From positions 1-24,672 of the forward strand of contig SGPL01000493.1 in NCBI GenBank assembly GCA_004802705.1: a stretch of DNA of 24,672 nt, written 5' to 3'. The notes beneath the pieces were generated by a model, which saw only the letters and a program-made list of their open reading frames with translations, did not search any database and was not told the DNA's origin. The translations under genes and the position numbers were made by a program. Positions 1-11,754 of the stretch are shown piece after piece. How positions within the stretch are numbered: position 1 is the first letter of the stretch; every line of letters starts with the position of its first letter. This stretch comes from Bondarzewia mesenterica (taxonomy: Eukaryota; Basidiomycota; Agaricomycetes; Russulales; Bondarzewiaceae).

Positions 1-2327
1 AGGCTACAACACTCACCCATTCACTGACTCACGACAAGGGACATCTTTATTGGTAGCTCACCCACCCACACGCGCGAAGTGCCAAGGACGTCGATTCGGC
101 GTCCTTGCGTGCATGCGTGGACAAGTAAATAAAAAAAAAACGCACTTATGTACGCGCACGCGCAGAAGGCGTCGGGCATTAAAGAACACATTTTGCTTAC
201 CTTACATCTGCGGGCCTGGCAAAGCGAATCAAGCTCCCTCACCGGGCCCGGTCGCGTAGTTCTCGAGAGAAGAAAAAACTCGGAAAGGGTCACAAAAGTC
301 CAAGAAGCGTCGTCGTTTGCCCCGGCGAAGGAGTGCGGGTTCGGGTCAAGTAGCAAAAGGCGCGCATGCTGTTCACGAGGGTGCGTGTGGAAGACCGGGA
401 GGGGTGGGGCGGGAGAGCGGGAACGGTTCCAGTGGGAGCCCGGGTTATTTACGCGCAAAGGGGACAGAAGGCAAGACAACCCAGCGTTACGTCGCCGGGT
501 GTGGCTCTGCCAGTTATCGATCCGTGCAGTAACGCACTGTGCATTTGTATCATGGTCAACGGGACGCACGCACTTAAGCCGGCTTGTTACTGTAACGTTC
601 TCTAAAATTTGATCCTGAAGCATCCCGAGATTGACAACGAACGAAACGGGTGGGCATCTCGGAGGTGAAACCGAAGCGCAGGTCAACGCAGAGATGAAAT
701 TAAGGAGATGGTGCACTGGGTGTGCGAGCGAGTCGGGCTACTGAAGTTTGAGTATATAGGAAAAAGGGTGTCGAGGAATAAGGTAACTGGGTACTTGACT
801 TAGATAGGTGAGCGGAGACTGCGAGAGAGAGTACGGCCGTCCCTGGGATGAGTAGCACGCATACTTGTAACTTATTAGTATCGGAGATTTCACGGTCAAA
901 TATCGAAGGTGACCGGTGAGGGTCTGTAGGGAAAGCAGACGATCGCGCGGTCTTGCCGTCAGTCACCATATGTAGGATCTGAACAAGGCATTGCGATTTT
1001 GGTTGTGCCTTGACAGCCGGTGATCTTTGGTGAGAAGCAAGAGGATATCTCTCCGCGGATCCTGAGTCGACTGTGGTGAGGGATGGCTTGCTATAGGCAG
1101 AGGGCAGAGACTAGGTTTGGGACAGCGTACAGTTTGAGGTGGGTTTTCTTGAGATTAGCATGATGAGGTGGCATGACATGGTAGGAAAGTTGACGTCCCC
1201 AAGTATCAAAGTGGAAGTGTCGGGAGCTGGTGTGACGTGAGCAGCCAGGAGCCCAGGACGTAGCCACTTGTACCCTAAGAAAGCTCTGTACAGTACAAGA
1301 ACTGCACAAGATAAAATAATGACAGCCTGGAGGGATACTCGCGCTTCAGGATAGGATATCGAGGGTTTTCCACGGTTTCATGGCAGATAATCCCTGTTCC
1401 GTTAGGAAACGTGGAGCACTGGAAACAGTGTGGAAACGGGTTCAGTTCATTATGTCGTGTGACAGTGAGCTTACTTACTCCCGTCACATTACCCCAAACC
1501 TCCTGAAAGATAGGGACGGATCTCTGCTGTTCACCTTGCACCGTTTTTCAATTCCTATCTGTCGCTCGTCTGTGAAAAACTTCATAAATTTTTTTGAAAT
1601 TTTGATGCGTCGACGAAATACAAACCGGTCCAAGTACAATTTATATAAGAGAGAAAAAAAACGACACTTTGCAGGCTGTCCGTGACCGTCCTCCACTCGC
1701 TGCCGACCGTGTTTCTGTCATCGCACTCGCACCAATTTTATACTCTCCGATTGAAACTACCGACAACCACTATCAGAGACATGTATGTTTAGTTTGAGAA
1801 TTCAGCTTGCTATGCGAGTTCTATGCTCGAATGTGTGGTAAGAAACAGGTCTCCATCGCATTGACCCTATACGCGGAGTGCGTCTCGTATTCATGTTCCG
1901 CAAGTTGATCACATCAAGTATTCCCGATTGCCCTACTGCTGCTGCCTAGGTACAGTACCGTCTGATCAGCTCGCTCGCGCTCAACATTCAACCTTCAAAT
2001 CCTGCCCAACAGCTCCGGCCGCATATCCTTGTCGTCAGGCTGCGCTGCCCGTCGCCCGCCCACAAGCATTAACTAAACCAGCTCGTCCTTTTTCAATAGG
2101 TCAATGGTGGTTGCTTCGCACAAACGGGACGGTTCTCTGGTCTAAGCGGCGAAGTGCGTCCTGTTCGAGAGAGGGGGAGGGAAGCGACCTGTCACAGCTT
2201 GGAATCTCAATGTGCCATTATCCCGCAGACGTGGATGGACAGATGGCTCAAGATTCGTTGCTAAACAATTTCGAGCATTCCTGTCCCCGTGGTATTGCCA
2301 GCGCGCAGCGTCGCGATCCATCCTATT

Positions 2328-2369
2328 GGTCAATCGGTCAGTTCGGTCAAAGTCAAGTCAGTCAGTCAA
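2328..2369 (+). repeat. Cryptic GTCA simple repeat
   Basis: The motif GGTCA/AGTCA recurs about eight times in 42 bp (ggtcaatcggtcagttcggt, then agtcaagtcagtcagtca). It is an imperfect simple repeat with no visible coding role. Confidence 0.7.
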
Positions 2370-2693
2370 GGAGACGGGTGGGTGCAATGGAAGAGGGGGG
2401 ATGTATCGTTCGAAAACGTCAACGCCCACCTGATCTAACCAGCCGAAGAAAAACAAAAGCATCAACTTAATGGACGATTTTCGTTCAAATGAAAGAAGAA
2501 GGAAAACAATGCACAGACAAGAATCTCATGCACGTGTTTGTGAGGCCTAAACTAGTACGGGAGGACACCAAAGAGGAAGAGAAGGATGACGCGGCGGAAG
2601 AGGTGCAACCTTGAAAGGACGCTCGCGAACCAGATTTCGTCCGCCAGCGGGATACCAAATTGCGCTTTGGCAAGCTTATTGTTGGGAAGCATT

Positions 2694-2788
2694 GAGGAGA
2701 GAAGGAGGAGGAGATGGGGTAAGGGGAGAACCGGGCGAGAAGAAGAAAAAAAGGAGAGAGCAAGCAAAGATGAGAAAGGGAGACGGGA
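2694..2788 (+). repeat. Polypurine-rich tract
   Basis: About 95 bp composed almost only of A and G on the plus strand, with few pyrimidines. It makes the overlapping frame read as a Lys/Glu/Arg-rich low-complexity peptide, which is why that frame is not accepted as a gene. Confidence 0.7.
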
Positions 2789-3240
2789 CGTTACGTCTCG
2801 CGTGTACGTGCGGAGGTTGATGAGTGCGACTGCATCATCGCCTGGTGTATTGTATCAGCCACAAAAGAACTACTACTGTGACCGCCACGCACCAGCCCTC
2901 TCGAACGGCATTTCACATATGTCGGGAGCAAAAAATGCAGGCTTCCCATCCTCTGCACTTCCGCTTCAGCTGCGTGATCAAGGCGACGTTCACAACGACT
3001 CACCAATGATTTGTATTGTATGGCGCATGGTGCTGGGAGGTGCTGAGCGATCGAGTAATGGGAACCTTTTTGGACTTTTTGCTCAAGGCCCGCAGCGTTC
3101 GTTGAGTGGCTCGCGCAACGGGAAAGACTTTGTGGACCAGGAATGTCCAGAAGGAGAACCGGAGTCTAAATTAAGTCACCGCGGCTCGTCGCTGGCTCGG
3201 CACTTCGTTCCCACTTGTTTCCCACCGATCGATACAAGCC

Positions 3241-4762
3241 ATGGCTCGCAAGTCTAAGGCGATCTCTGTCACAACACCGTCCCACAAGGCGCCGACCAAG
3301 GGTCGACCGACACAGGCTAAGGCTTCGAAGTCAAAACAGACTGGTACCGTGGCAGCAGCATCCGGCAAGGCGCCGGAATCTGGTGGATCCAGGAACCCCG
3401 ACCCGTTATCTCACTCTACTAGAGGGCTGGATGAATACTGGGTGCCTCGTCGAATTCTTACAGACGACACTCTCGATGAACACAAGAGTTACCGATACTC
3501 TTGCTTGCGTTACGTCGAGCGATGGAACGCGTGGGTGGTCGCTGGGTGGGACCGCGCTGAGAACAAAGGACTGGACCGGTTCTGCGTCCCCAATCAGTAC
3601 AAGAACGCATTTCGCTTCCTCAATTGCAGGATCGCCATGTTTCAAATCATTCTGAATGCGGACTGGCTCCAGTTCGACACGCAGCTCACCAAGAGGGGCG
3701 TTAAAGAGCGCGAAGATACGACGGACACCGCCAAAGAGATCCTGGTGTGGTCGTCCCGCATCAGAAGTGACTTCATCCAGCATCTGAAGGAGGACCAGAT
3801 GCGAAGGGAGGAGGATGGTCAACCCATCCTCTGGATGCCAAAAAAAGAGGATGGGCACCGAACGATACCAGCTTCTCGACAACTGGCTTCTTTCCCAGCA
3901 CAAGCTTGACTGTGCTTACAAAGGGGAAACCATGGACGAGATGGATTTGCAGGGCGATCCTCTGAAAATAGGTGCGTTCGCAAAGTATGAAGAATTGCTG
4001 TGTTCGCTAATAATGTTTTAGATTGGATGGAATGGGCTAAAGAGAAGGGCCTGACCTGGACGTACGGCATCATCAGGCCAATATCCGACGATGAGAGGAA
4101 TGAGAACATTGCGGCTGGCATTCCTGTGGAACCGCATGAGGAGTGGTACAAGACGGAGGCATTAGACGTGGTCGAAGAAATCAAGCAAGAGCTCATCGAG
4201 GTGAGCCTGTCCTTGGATTTAATATGCTTACATCTGTCCTTGACACCATCGCAGGACTACGGTTATCGGGTGAAGAAGAACAGGCCCATGCCACAAATTC
4301 GGGTGGGGTCTCGAAGAAGCCTAAGAAAGTTGGACACTCGGAAAGTAAGTGCCTCTCTTAAGGAATCATGGAATGTTGCTGAGAGAATTAAATAAATTTC
4401 AGAAGCAGGATGAGACGGAAGTCGAGAAAAAGGACATGGAAGTCGAGGAAAAGGAGACGGAAGTTGAAGAAAAGGAGATGGAAGTCGACAAAGATGAGAT
4501 GATGCCGAAGACGCACGGAGAGAGTTCAAGCGGACAAAAGGTAAGTTTTGTTCGCCTGGACGAGGAAGTGGACGAGGAAGTGGACGAGGAAGTGGACGAG
4601 CTGCTGAGTGATGGGGAGATGGAGGAGGAGGCACCGCAGGGGAAGCGAAAAGCGGTATGTTCTTTCATGCGACATGGTTTAGACAATCAGTGATCACATC
4701 CATGGCAGCCGCCGTCCGTCTCGCATACCGAGCATGATGTGAAAAAGGCGAAGACTACATAG
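3241..4762 (+). CDS. Hypothetical protein, basic N-terminus, acidic repeat C-terminus (frameshifted)
   Basis: I do not recognise this family. The model has five exons: 3241-3971, 4022-4200, 4255-4344, 4403-4654 and 4709-4762, with introns of 50-58 bp, and would give about 434 aa. The first 50 residues are rich in Lys, Ser, Thr and Pro. Residues about 55-300 look globular, with many Trp/Tyr (for example YWVPRRIL, DWMEWAKEKGLTWTYG). The last third is highly charged, with repeats of the type EVEEKE and EEVDEEVDEEVD. The frame breaks inside a run of seven A at 3840-3846. With six A the frame would continue into the downstream part (RYQLLDNWLLSQHKLD) and all later splice phases would agree. So this is either a sequencing error or a real frameshift. 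A further acidic open stretch at about 4800-4870 could be an alternative last exon. The basic and acidic segments suggest a nuclear protein, but that is inference. Confidence 0.55.
4559..4600 (+). repeat. 12-bp in-frame tandem repeat
   Basis: gacgaggaagtg occurs three times in a row from 4559, followed by a partial fourth unit, and encodes repeated Asp-Glu-Glu-Val inside the acidic tail of the hypothetical protein. A looser 21-bp repeat encoding MEVEEKE-like units precedes it at about 4417-4500. Confidence 0.85.
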
Positions 4763-4994
4763 ACAAGGTTCTCAGCATTTCTTGCTCCCTGCAACAGGGT
4801 CTGACCTCATCTATGCAAAGGAAGAGTCTGAGGACGAAGATGCCCCGGCTGAAGTAGGGAAGGAGAATGAGGTCAGCACCATACACATTGCATCTGGCAT
4901 CAGTATACTCACAGGACTTCTGATCGGTACTCAGAGAATCACCGTGCTGGCAGTAACGTCTCGCTCGTCTCAGGCGATATATGCGTGATCCGTC
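4763..4994 (+). other. Spacer with a possible extra acidic exon
   Basis: The frame at about 4800-4870 reads SDLIYAKEESEDEDAPAEVG and ends beside a possible donor (gaggtcagc). It resembles the acidic tail of the upstream gene. I could not find a splice solution that joins it in phase, so it is left out of that gene model. Confidence 0.3.
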
Positions 4995-5400
4995 GTGAAG
5001 TTGATCGAATGCGCCTCATTCTGTAGTCTGCGTTATCCGTCCGTGATATCCATACCGTGCCGTCGAATATGTTGTTTTCGTCTCATAGTTCTTTGTCCGC
5101 AAAACATGACCTCTTAGACCATTGTTATGCACAAATTCCCTTCGAGCATCAGGATCTCGCCTTCCAGAGGATCGTATATCCGTGTGATGAGCTTGAGTAC
5201 AGTGAAGTTGGTCGAATGCGCCTCATCTTGAAGTCCGCGTTATCCGTCCGTGATATCCATACCGTGCCGTCGAATATGTCGTTTTCGTCTCATCAGTTCT
5301 TTGTCCGCAAAACATAACCTCTTAGAGTCATTGTTACGTGGAGATTCCCATAGAGCAGGATCTCGCCTTCCAGAGGATCGCGATGAGCTTGAGTATAGTA
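4995..5400. repeat. Tandem duplication, about 205 bp x 2
   Basis: 4995-5201 and 5202-5400 are two head-to-tail copies sharing long identical blocks, for example gcgttatccgtccgtgatat and ctttgtccgcaaaacat. The copies differ by scattered substitutions and small indels. The unit begins within the Walker A region of the ABC-transporter relic (minus strand) and covers the sequence just downstream of it. Confidence 0.85.
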
Positions 5401-6242
5401 CTTTTTCCAGGTCCATTGGCACCCACGATCACCTACACAGACACGTTAGAAAACTTGAATCGGGACAAAGACCTGAACAACGCACGCATAACTGTCCTAG
5501 CTCCATTTTGAAGGAGATATTTCGTAATGCATAATCCTCGCTGCCAGCATTACGAAGAAAAACATGCCTATTGGTCCCAGCTATAGACCAGCTGCATGCA
5601 TCGTCTATCTAAACGACTCACCTAAGCTCTAGGGATACATCTGCACATATGGATGGTTCGTGGATTCTCAGGGAACGGGACATGTCCATCCTGTAATACC
5701 TGATTAGGGGTGTTCGCAACCTGGCGGAGTGGGCGCAGGCTCGCGAAGCTTTCTGAGATAGATCCGACCTGCATAGTTCAAAAAACTGGAAATAGTGAAG
5801 GAGAATGACGGTGACGTCTGCTGGATGAGAGGCGAGGGATACGTATGGGGATGAATGTAGAATGTTGAATGGCTCGAAGTCAGGTACAGACGAAGCTTAA
5901 GGACGGCACATACCTGGGGCAATGCCTTCACCGGTTCGCGATAAACTGATTTCAAGAACTAGTCTGTGAAGAACCCCAAAGTCTCTGGCTCGATGGCCAA
6001 GTTGATCCATGAGTACACGGTATTCTGGAGGTGTTCGTTAGCACACGCAAGATCTCTGCGCACTTGGTCCACTCGCCGTTCATGAGAGCATCGGAGAGGT
6101 TTCCAGTAACGAGCTTCTTGCGATGTCGCTCATTGCCGATACATATTTCCTGATGGCACGGCCCCCAGGAAGAACTTTCCCCAAAGCATACTTTCTCAGA
6201 ACCTAAGGGCCAGCTCGGTTGACCTTGGCGGCGCTCCGACAC
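4995..6242 (-). pseudogene. ABC transporter relic (nucleotide-binding domain and upstream part)
   Basis: On the minus strand a nucleotide-binding-domain signature is readable but broken. At about 5445-5560 the frame gives GSEDYALRNISFKMELGQLCV. Then, after a possible intron, at about 5370-5430 comes VIVGANGPGKSTILKLIA, a Walker A motif (GxxGxGKST). Downstream, frames degrade into a remnant with FADKEL, like the LADLR stretch of fungal multidrug-type transporters, and the region is tandemly duplicated. Upstream at about 5965-6240 there are out-of-frame pieces such as LVTGNLSDALMNGEWTKC and NTVYSWINLAIEP that resemble the membrane-proximal part of basidiomycete ABC proteins, from memory only. 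Stops and frame changes are frequent and no signature (LSGGQ) or Walker B is visible. I treat it as a dead gene fragment, not a functional transporter. Confidence 0.65.
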
Positions 6243-6358
6243 ACAAACTCAGTGAAGATGCGAGAAAGAATAAATAGAATTACAGTAACAATACAAGTGT
6301 AGATCCTAACCAGTCCCAACCTTCCCCAACCTCTGCAGCACAACGATCACGACTAAGA

Positions 6359-6798
<440 letters not shown>

Positions 6799-7134
6799 GC
6801 TGGTTAATTAGAGTTGATTGAAGAGGGTGATGAGGGTGGAGAGAGAGCACGAGGGCAAAGACGAGGACAAGTGAAGGACGAGAGCTGGACGCGGGAAAGC
6901 CTTATATATGAGGACAGGAACGTGGCTAGTGGCTGTGCCGCGACGCGAATAAGGTTTCGTTGATCGACTCATGCGCGTCCGTTGATTGCACGTGAGCCAT
7001 CGCGCGTCGCGTTATTGTTTGTCGTATAAATACCCCTGCCTCTTCTCCTCGTCTTACACCGTATCCCTCCTCGTCCTTTCCACCGTCAATCATCACTCAC
7101 CTCTCTTCCTCAACTCAAACTTCCTTTCTCAACA
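6799..7134. promoter_or_regulatory. Divergent H4-H3 histone promoter
   Basis: The 336 bp between the two start codons holds one TATA-like box facing each gene: 6902-6909 (ttatatat, read on the minus strand for H4) and 7025-7032 (tataaata for H3), each about 100 bp from its ATG. Between them are two copies of a 9-bp motif in inverted orientation, cgcgacgcg at 6939-6947 and cgcgtcgcg at 7003-7011. A cacgtg box sits at about 6990. The symmetric layout suggests shared upstream activation of both genes; the 9-bp motif as an activating site is inference. Confidence 0.8.
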
Positions 7135-7720
<586 letters not shown>

Positions 7721-9156
7721 GTCTGGGGCGTTGTTGATATTTGTTCTGGTTGCGTACGCGAACAGCGTTGTATTTGACTGTATTATCCTAATTATTCATT
7801 TTTCCGGATTCTCTCAATGTTGATTACACGGTGTGAATGTGAGTTTGTAAGGCCACTCGTGAGCGCGTCTAGGGGAGTGTCAATATTGGCAAGTGGATTG
7901 CCACTGCCAGTGGCGAGTTGAAGTGGTGATACTTTGTAGTACGGTAAGCAGAGGCCGAGCAGAGGCATTTTCTTGTTGTGTACGGCATGCGTCTGTCGGC
8001 GGCGGTGCCTGTGATGCTTGTGCCACGTCAGTTGAAGTGGGTCGTCCGCTTCCAAGCCTCTTGGCTGTCCTTGGAGCTTCGAGGCTGATCATCATTCTGG
8101 GTGCTGGAAAATTCTCCAGGACTTGTCCTTATGCCATACCGCCCGACTCGGTCATCCGCCATCCGAGTCCTTCTGAAACTTGTGGACAATGACTGAGACT
8201 GGACAAGCTCGCACAGCATCGTCGGGCTCATGGTCGTATTGTAAGGATGAGTGGTGGGTGGTTGTCCTGGTCAAAGCACCGTAGACGCTGTATGCCAGTG
8301 TAGACCGCTCACGAGGACACGAGTACTGGACGCGAACCTCGGGAATGACAATGATCACGATACAGACCAAGGTACGAGACGGAGAGAGACCCAACGGCTC
8401 CCAACGGCCAGGTTGACTGGGAGAGGAAGAATGGACCGTCATCGTCCCCGATCACACCTGCCGGACATCCCCGATCCTTCCATATGTAGATTTCCGAGCC
8501 GTCCGACCGACCGCCGATTCCGATTGGTCTTGTATTCTTGGATGCAGGCCACAAGTCCGGTCGCCCGGGCGCGCAGCTGCGGACACTGCGGATGGGAAGG
8601 CTCGGTGTTGGCATGATGAGGCGGCCGTGTGCAAGCTCAAGGCGGTGCTCGCGTTCGATAGGTAGATGATGATACTGGATGTCGACTGGCAGTATACTCA
8701 TTGAAGGATGACTAGGCTTACAGACGCCTACAGAGGCCAAGAGAAAGAATGGCCGCCGGTGTTGACAAGGGCAGATGACAAAACTAGATTTATGTGGCTG
8801 TGTTAGTTGCCGTTTATTGAAGGTTTAGTCTCCCAAACCGGAAAGCCGGAGACGGCCAGGCCGGATCGGAAGAGGTTGTTGTAGCAGGGGCTTGGGACCC
8901 GCTGACTGACACAACGTTACCCCTCTCCTTTTCCACAACCTATTACATAGACAGTCTCTCGCTGTGCTGGTCCGCAGCAACCCATACAGCCTCGTCCTCT
9001 TTTTCTCTCTCTCTCCACATCCCATCTCATCACACTCAAATAGACTCGCATACCCATACACATCGGACTTCTCTACATCATAAGCATCCATCTTTCCACC
9101 TTCCCCTCTCCCTCCCCCCCCCTTTTATACATTCCTAATTCTTCCGGAGCCTCAAC
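7721..9156. other. Intergenic, no supported gene
   Basis: This 1.4-kb stretch follows the H3 stop and precedes the protease start. The open frames in it (for example 8309-8740 minus and 8251-8616 plus) overlap each other, carry no motif and have low-quality composition. The last ~250 bp become pyrimidine-rich (runs of ctctct and cccctt before 9157), typical of a fungal promoter and leader for the protease gene. Confidence 0.5.
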
Positions 9157-10967
9157 ATGCGACCCCTCGAATCATTACCACTCGCCCTCGCCCTCCTCAT
9201 CAGCGCATCAGACACCCTCGCCCGCGCTGCACCACGAGCACCCCGCGAACTCCATGTTCCTCTCGTTCGCCGTGCGCCGGCCCAACGCACCGCCGAAGAG
9301 TGGGGACTCTGGGCCAAAGAGCAGAAGAACGTGCTTGAAGTCAAGTATGGCGGCGCGCAGACCCAGAAGCGCGCGTCCGGCATGAATCTGTACGTTTTAC
9401 CCACCATCCCCTGTCTGACCTAACCACAAACCGTGGACCCATACAGCATCGTGAATCAGAATGCCGACTCGAGGTACGTCTCGCCCCTGTCTTCTGCCCG
9501 CCTTCTCCACCCGCATGCTCACCGGTCACTTCGTCCTCGCACGTGTGCAGCTATTACGGCTCCATAGCCATCGGCACACCCGCGACAGCCTATAATGTCA
9601 TTCTCGACACTGGCTCCTCCGACCTTTGGCTCGCCGACTCGGCTTGCACGGCTGGCTGCAATCAGATCACCACCTTCAATCCGGACAGCTCGTCCTCGTT
9701 CAACAACCTCACCACCGCCTTCTCCATCAAGTACGGCAGCGGCGAAGCCTCCGGCGTCCTTGGCACCGATACCGTGCAGATGGCTGGCTTTCAGGTCAAC
9801 CAGCAGGTGTTTGGTGGGTCGCGTTTCCCCGGATTTTATCGGCTACGTGATTGACCGATGCATCCCGAGTTGTAGGTGTTTGCAGCGTGGTCTCGTCGGG
9901 CCTGCTCACCAACCCCGTTTCCGGACTACTCGGCCTGGCATGGCAAGCTATTTCTTCGTCAGGCGCGACCCCCTTCTGGCAGAATTTATACGAGAAAAAT
10001 GCCTGGGACCAGCCCGTCATGGCTTTCCAGCTTACGCGTTTCCAGAATTTGACCAATGTTGCTGCGCTTGAGCCCGGAGGAACGTTTACCATGGGTAAGC
10101 AATCGAGATGTCCTTGCTGCGGTTCATTGGCCTGACGATTGGAGACAGGTAACGTCAACACGTCGCTGTATACCGGTAACATCGACTATCAGAACATCCC
10201 CATCAGCACGCCGACATATTGGACTCTGCCCCTGACCAACATCACCGTTGGCTCCAGCTCGGTCACTCTGCCTTCCGGCTCCTCGTCCTATGCAGCCATC
10301 GACACCGGAACTACTCTTGTCGGTGGACCTGCAGCCCAGATCGCCGCCTTGTTCAACTTGATTCCCAACTCTGTAGCTGGGACGGGCAACTACGAGGGGT
10401 ATTACATCTATCGTGCGTGGTTCCCACCGGCTGGAAAGTTCGTTTACTGATGGATTTGCTTTTCAGCGTGCAGCACGCAGGTCCAAGTCTCGCTCTCGTT
10501 CGGCGGCCGGTCCTGGTCGATCAGCCCGGCCGATTTCCAGCTCACCGAGATCTCGAATGGGCAGTGCCTCGGCGCGTTCTTCCAGTTCAGCAGCTCGCAA
10601 AGCGCGCCCGCGTGGATCGTCGGGGACACGTTCCTCGTGCGTATTCATCCCTTCTCGGCACCGTCGCGTCATCGCGTCCACTGACCCATTCTCCTTTTTC
10701 TTGGGATTCTTTGGTTCGCAGAAAAACGTGTATTCGGTGTTCCGCGCTAACCCTCCGTCCGTGGGGTTTGCGACTCTATCAGAGACCGCGGTCAGCTTGA
10801 GCGACACGTCTGGCAACGTGCCCTCGCCGACGATCGGCTCGGTATCGGCCAGCGTGACTGGCTCTGGGCGTGCGTCGAGCGCCGGGGTAGTGTCTGCCTC
10901 CGTTGGGACGTCTTTCATGGTGCTGTGCTCGCTCCTCAGTCTCATCACGGGCGCTATGATACTTTGA
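9157..10967 (+). CDS. Secreted pepsin-type aspartic protease, probably GPI-anchored
   Basis: This is an A1-family aspartic endopeptidase. Seven exons (9157-9389, 9447-9473, 9551-9813, 9876-10094, 10149-10412, 10467-10636, 10722-10967) keep phase throughout and give 473 aa. Residues 1-22 form a signal peptide (LPLALALLISAS core). A short propeptide follows with a Kex2-type Lys-Arg at 71-72. The catalytic aspartates are D106 in DTGSSDLW and D299 in DTGTT. The flap region reads IKYGSGEASG. A Cys in the start of exon 6 and another in NGQCLGAF would form the usual C-lobe disulfide. The C-terminal ~80 residues are Ser/Thr/Val-rich and end in a hydrophobic stretch (FMVLCSLLSLITGAMIL), the pattern of a GPI-attachment signal. 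It is therefore likely tethered at the cell surface, acting on extracellular or wall proteins. Substrates cannot be read from sequence. Confidence 0.93.
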
Positions 10968-11589
10968 ATAGGGTGAACGTCTGACGTTATCCCGGGCTCT
11001 TTATTTTCTTTTCTTGAGACGGGGTGGACGAGTCTGAGTAGCGTATTGCGTACACACAATTCAGACTCGCCCACGCAGAAAAAACCTAATTTCGTTTCTT
11101 GTACTCGAATTCGTATCAAGTCTGGTGTGGCGGGAGGGGTTTTTTGCATAGGCGTAGGAAGTTGGAATACGAAAGGCTGCATGTAGCATAGTCATATCAC
11201 ATTCATGATTTCTGATGTTTTCATTACTTTTTCTTAGCGTGAACGCGTCGCTGCTTTCTGCTCCATTTCCTCTCGTTGCTCTTTTCATTTCCTCTTTCCA
11301 ACCACAATTACTGGCAACTCACATCCGCATCACGCATCTACGTATGTACCTGTATGTACATACGTCTAGTTCACCTCCAGATTTTTCAAAAATCTGGTGT
11401 GGTGACCAGACTGCACGTTCATTCGTTGATTTTCTTTCTTGATCATCCTCACATATTGATAGGCACGTTTAATGGACTCTGGAGGAGGTGCGTCCTGGAG
11501 AATTTGTATTTTAATTAGCTAGGGGAGGAATGGGATCTGCGTGGTCTTTACAATTGTCTATTGTCGAGATCGAGATTATTTGCCGGGAT
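10968..11589. other. Spacer with two perfect hairpins
   Basis: No gene is visible. 11340-11365 is a perfect 10-bp inverted repeat (acgtatgtac, 6-nt loop, gtacatacgt). Immediately after it, 11377-11397 is a 21-bp palindrome with a single central base (ccagattttt / aaaaatctgg), extendable outward by tcacc/ggtga to 11371-11405. They could mark transcript ends or the edges of an old insertion. Confidence 0.6.
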
Positions 11590-11754
11590 AAATTGTCGCG
11601 TTGGTAGCTGTTCGTAGACGCGTTATCGCACGAGGTGAATCGGCTATGTCATATGCCGCTCATTCGTCCTCAAACAACATGGATGAAATTCAAGCTATTT
11701 CTTTATCGGAGGCAAATCTGGCGAGCATGAGAGAAATTGAGGACCCGCACAAGG

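Larger units (their letters stand above)
1..3240. other. No supported gene; long spacer
   Basis: I find no gene here that I can defend. Several open frames exist on both strands (for example 21-716 minus, 1928-2470 plus, 2586-3257 plus), but they lack recognisable motifs, and several are low-complexity or begin at non-ATG codons. A TATA-like stretch lies at about 1641-1648 (ttatataa), followed by pyrimidine-rich DNA, so a short transcript starting near 1680 is possible. The stretch just before 3241 would serve as promoter and 5' leader of the next gene. Confidence 0.5.

Noticed and set aside
21..716. 231-codon open frame on the minus strand
   Set aside because: No motif, low-complexity Arg/Ser-rich stretches, and overlapping open frames on the other strand; no splice context or promoter supports it.
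2586..3257. 223-codon open frame on the plus strand
   Set aside because: Its first part is the translation of a polypurine tract, and it runs into the start of the better-supported gene in another frame.
8309..8740. 143-codon open frame on the minus strand between H3 and the protease
   Set aside because: No recognisable domain, overlaps a comparable frame on the plus strand, and composition does not look selected.
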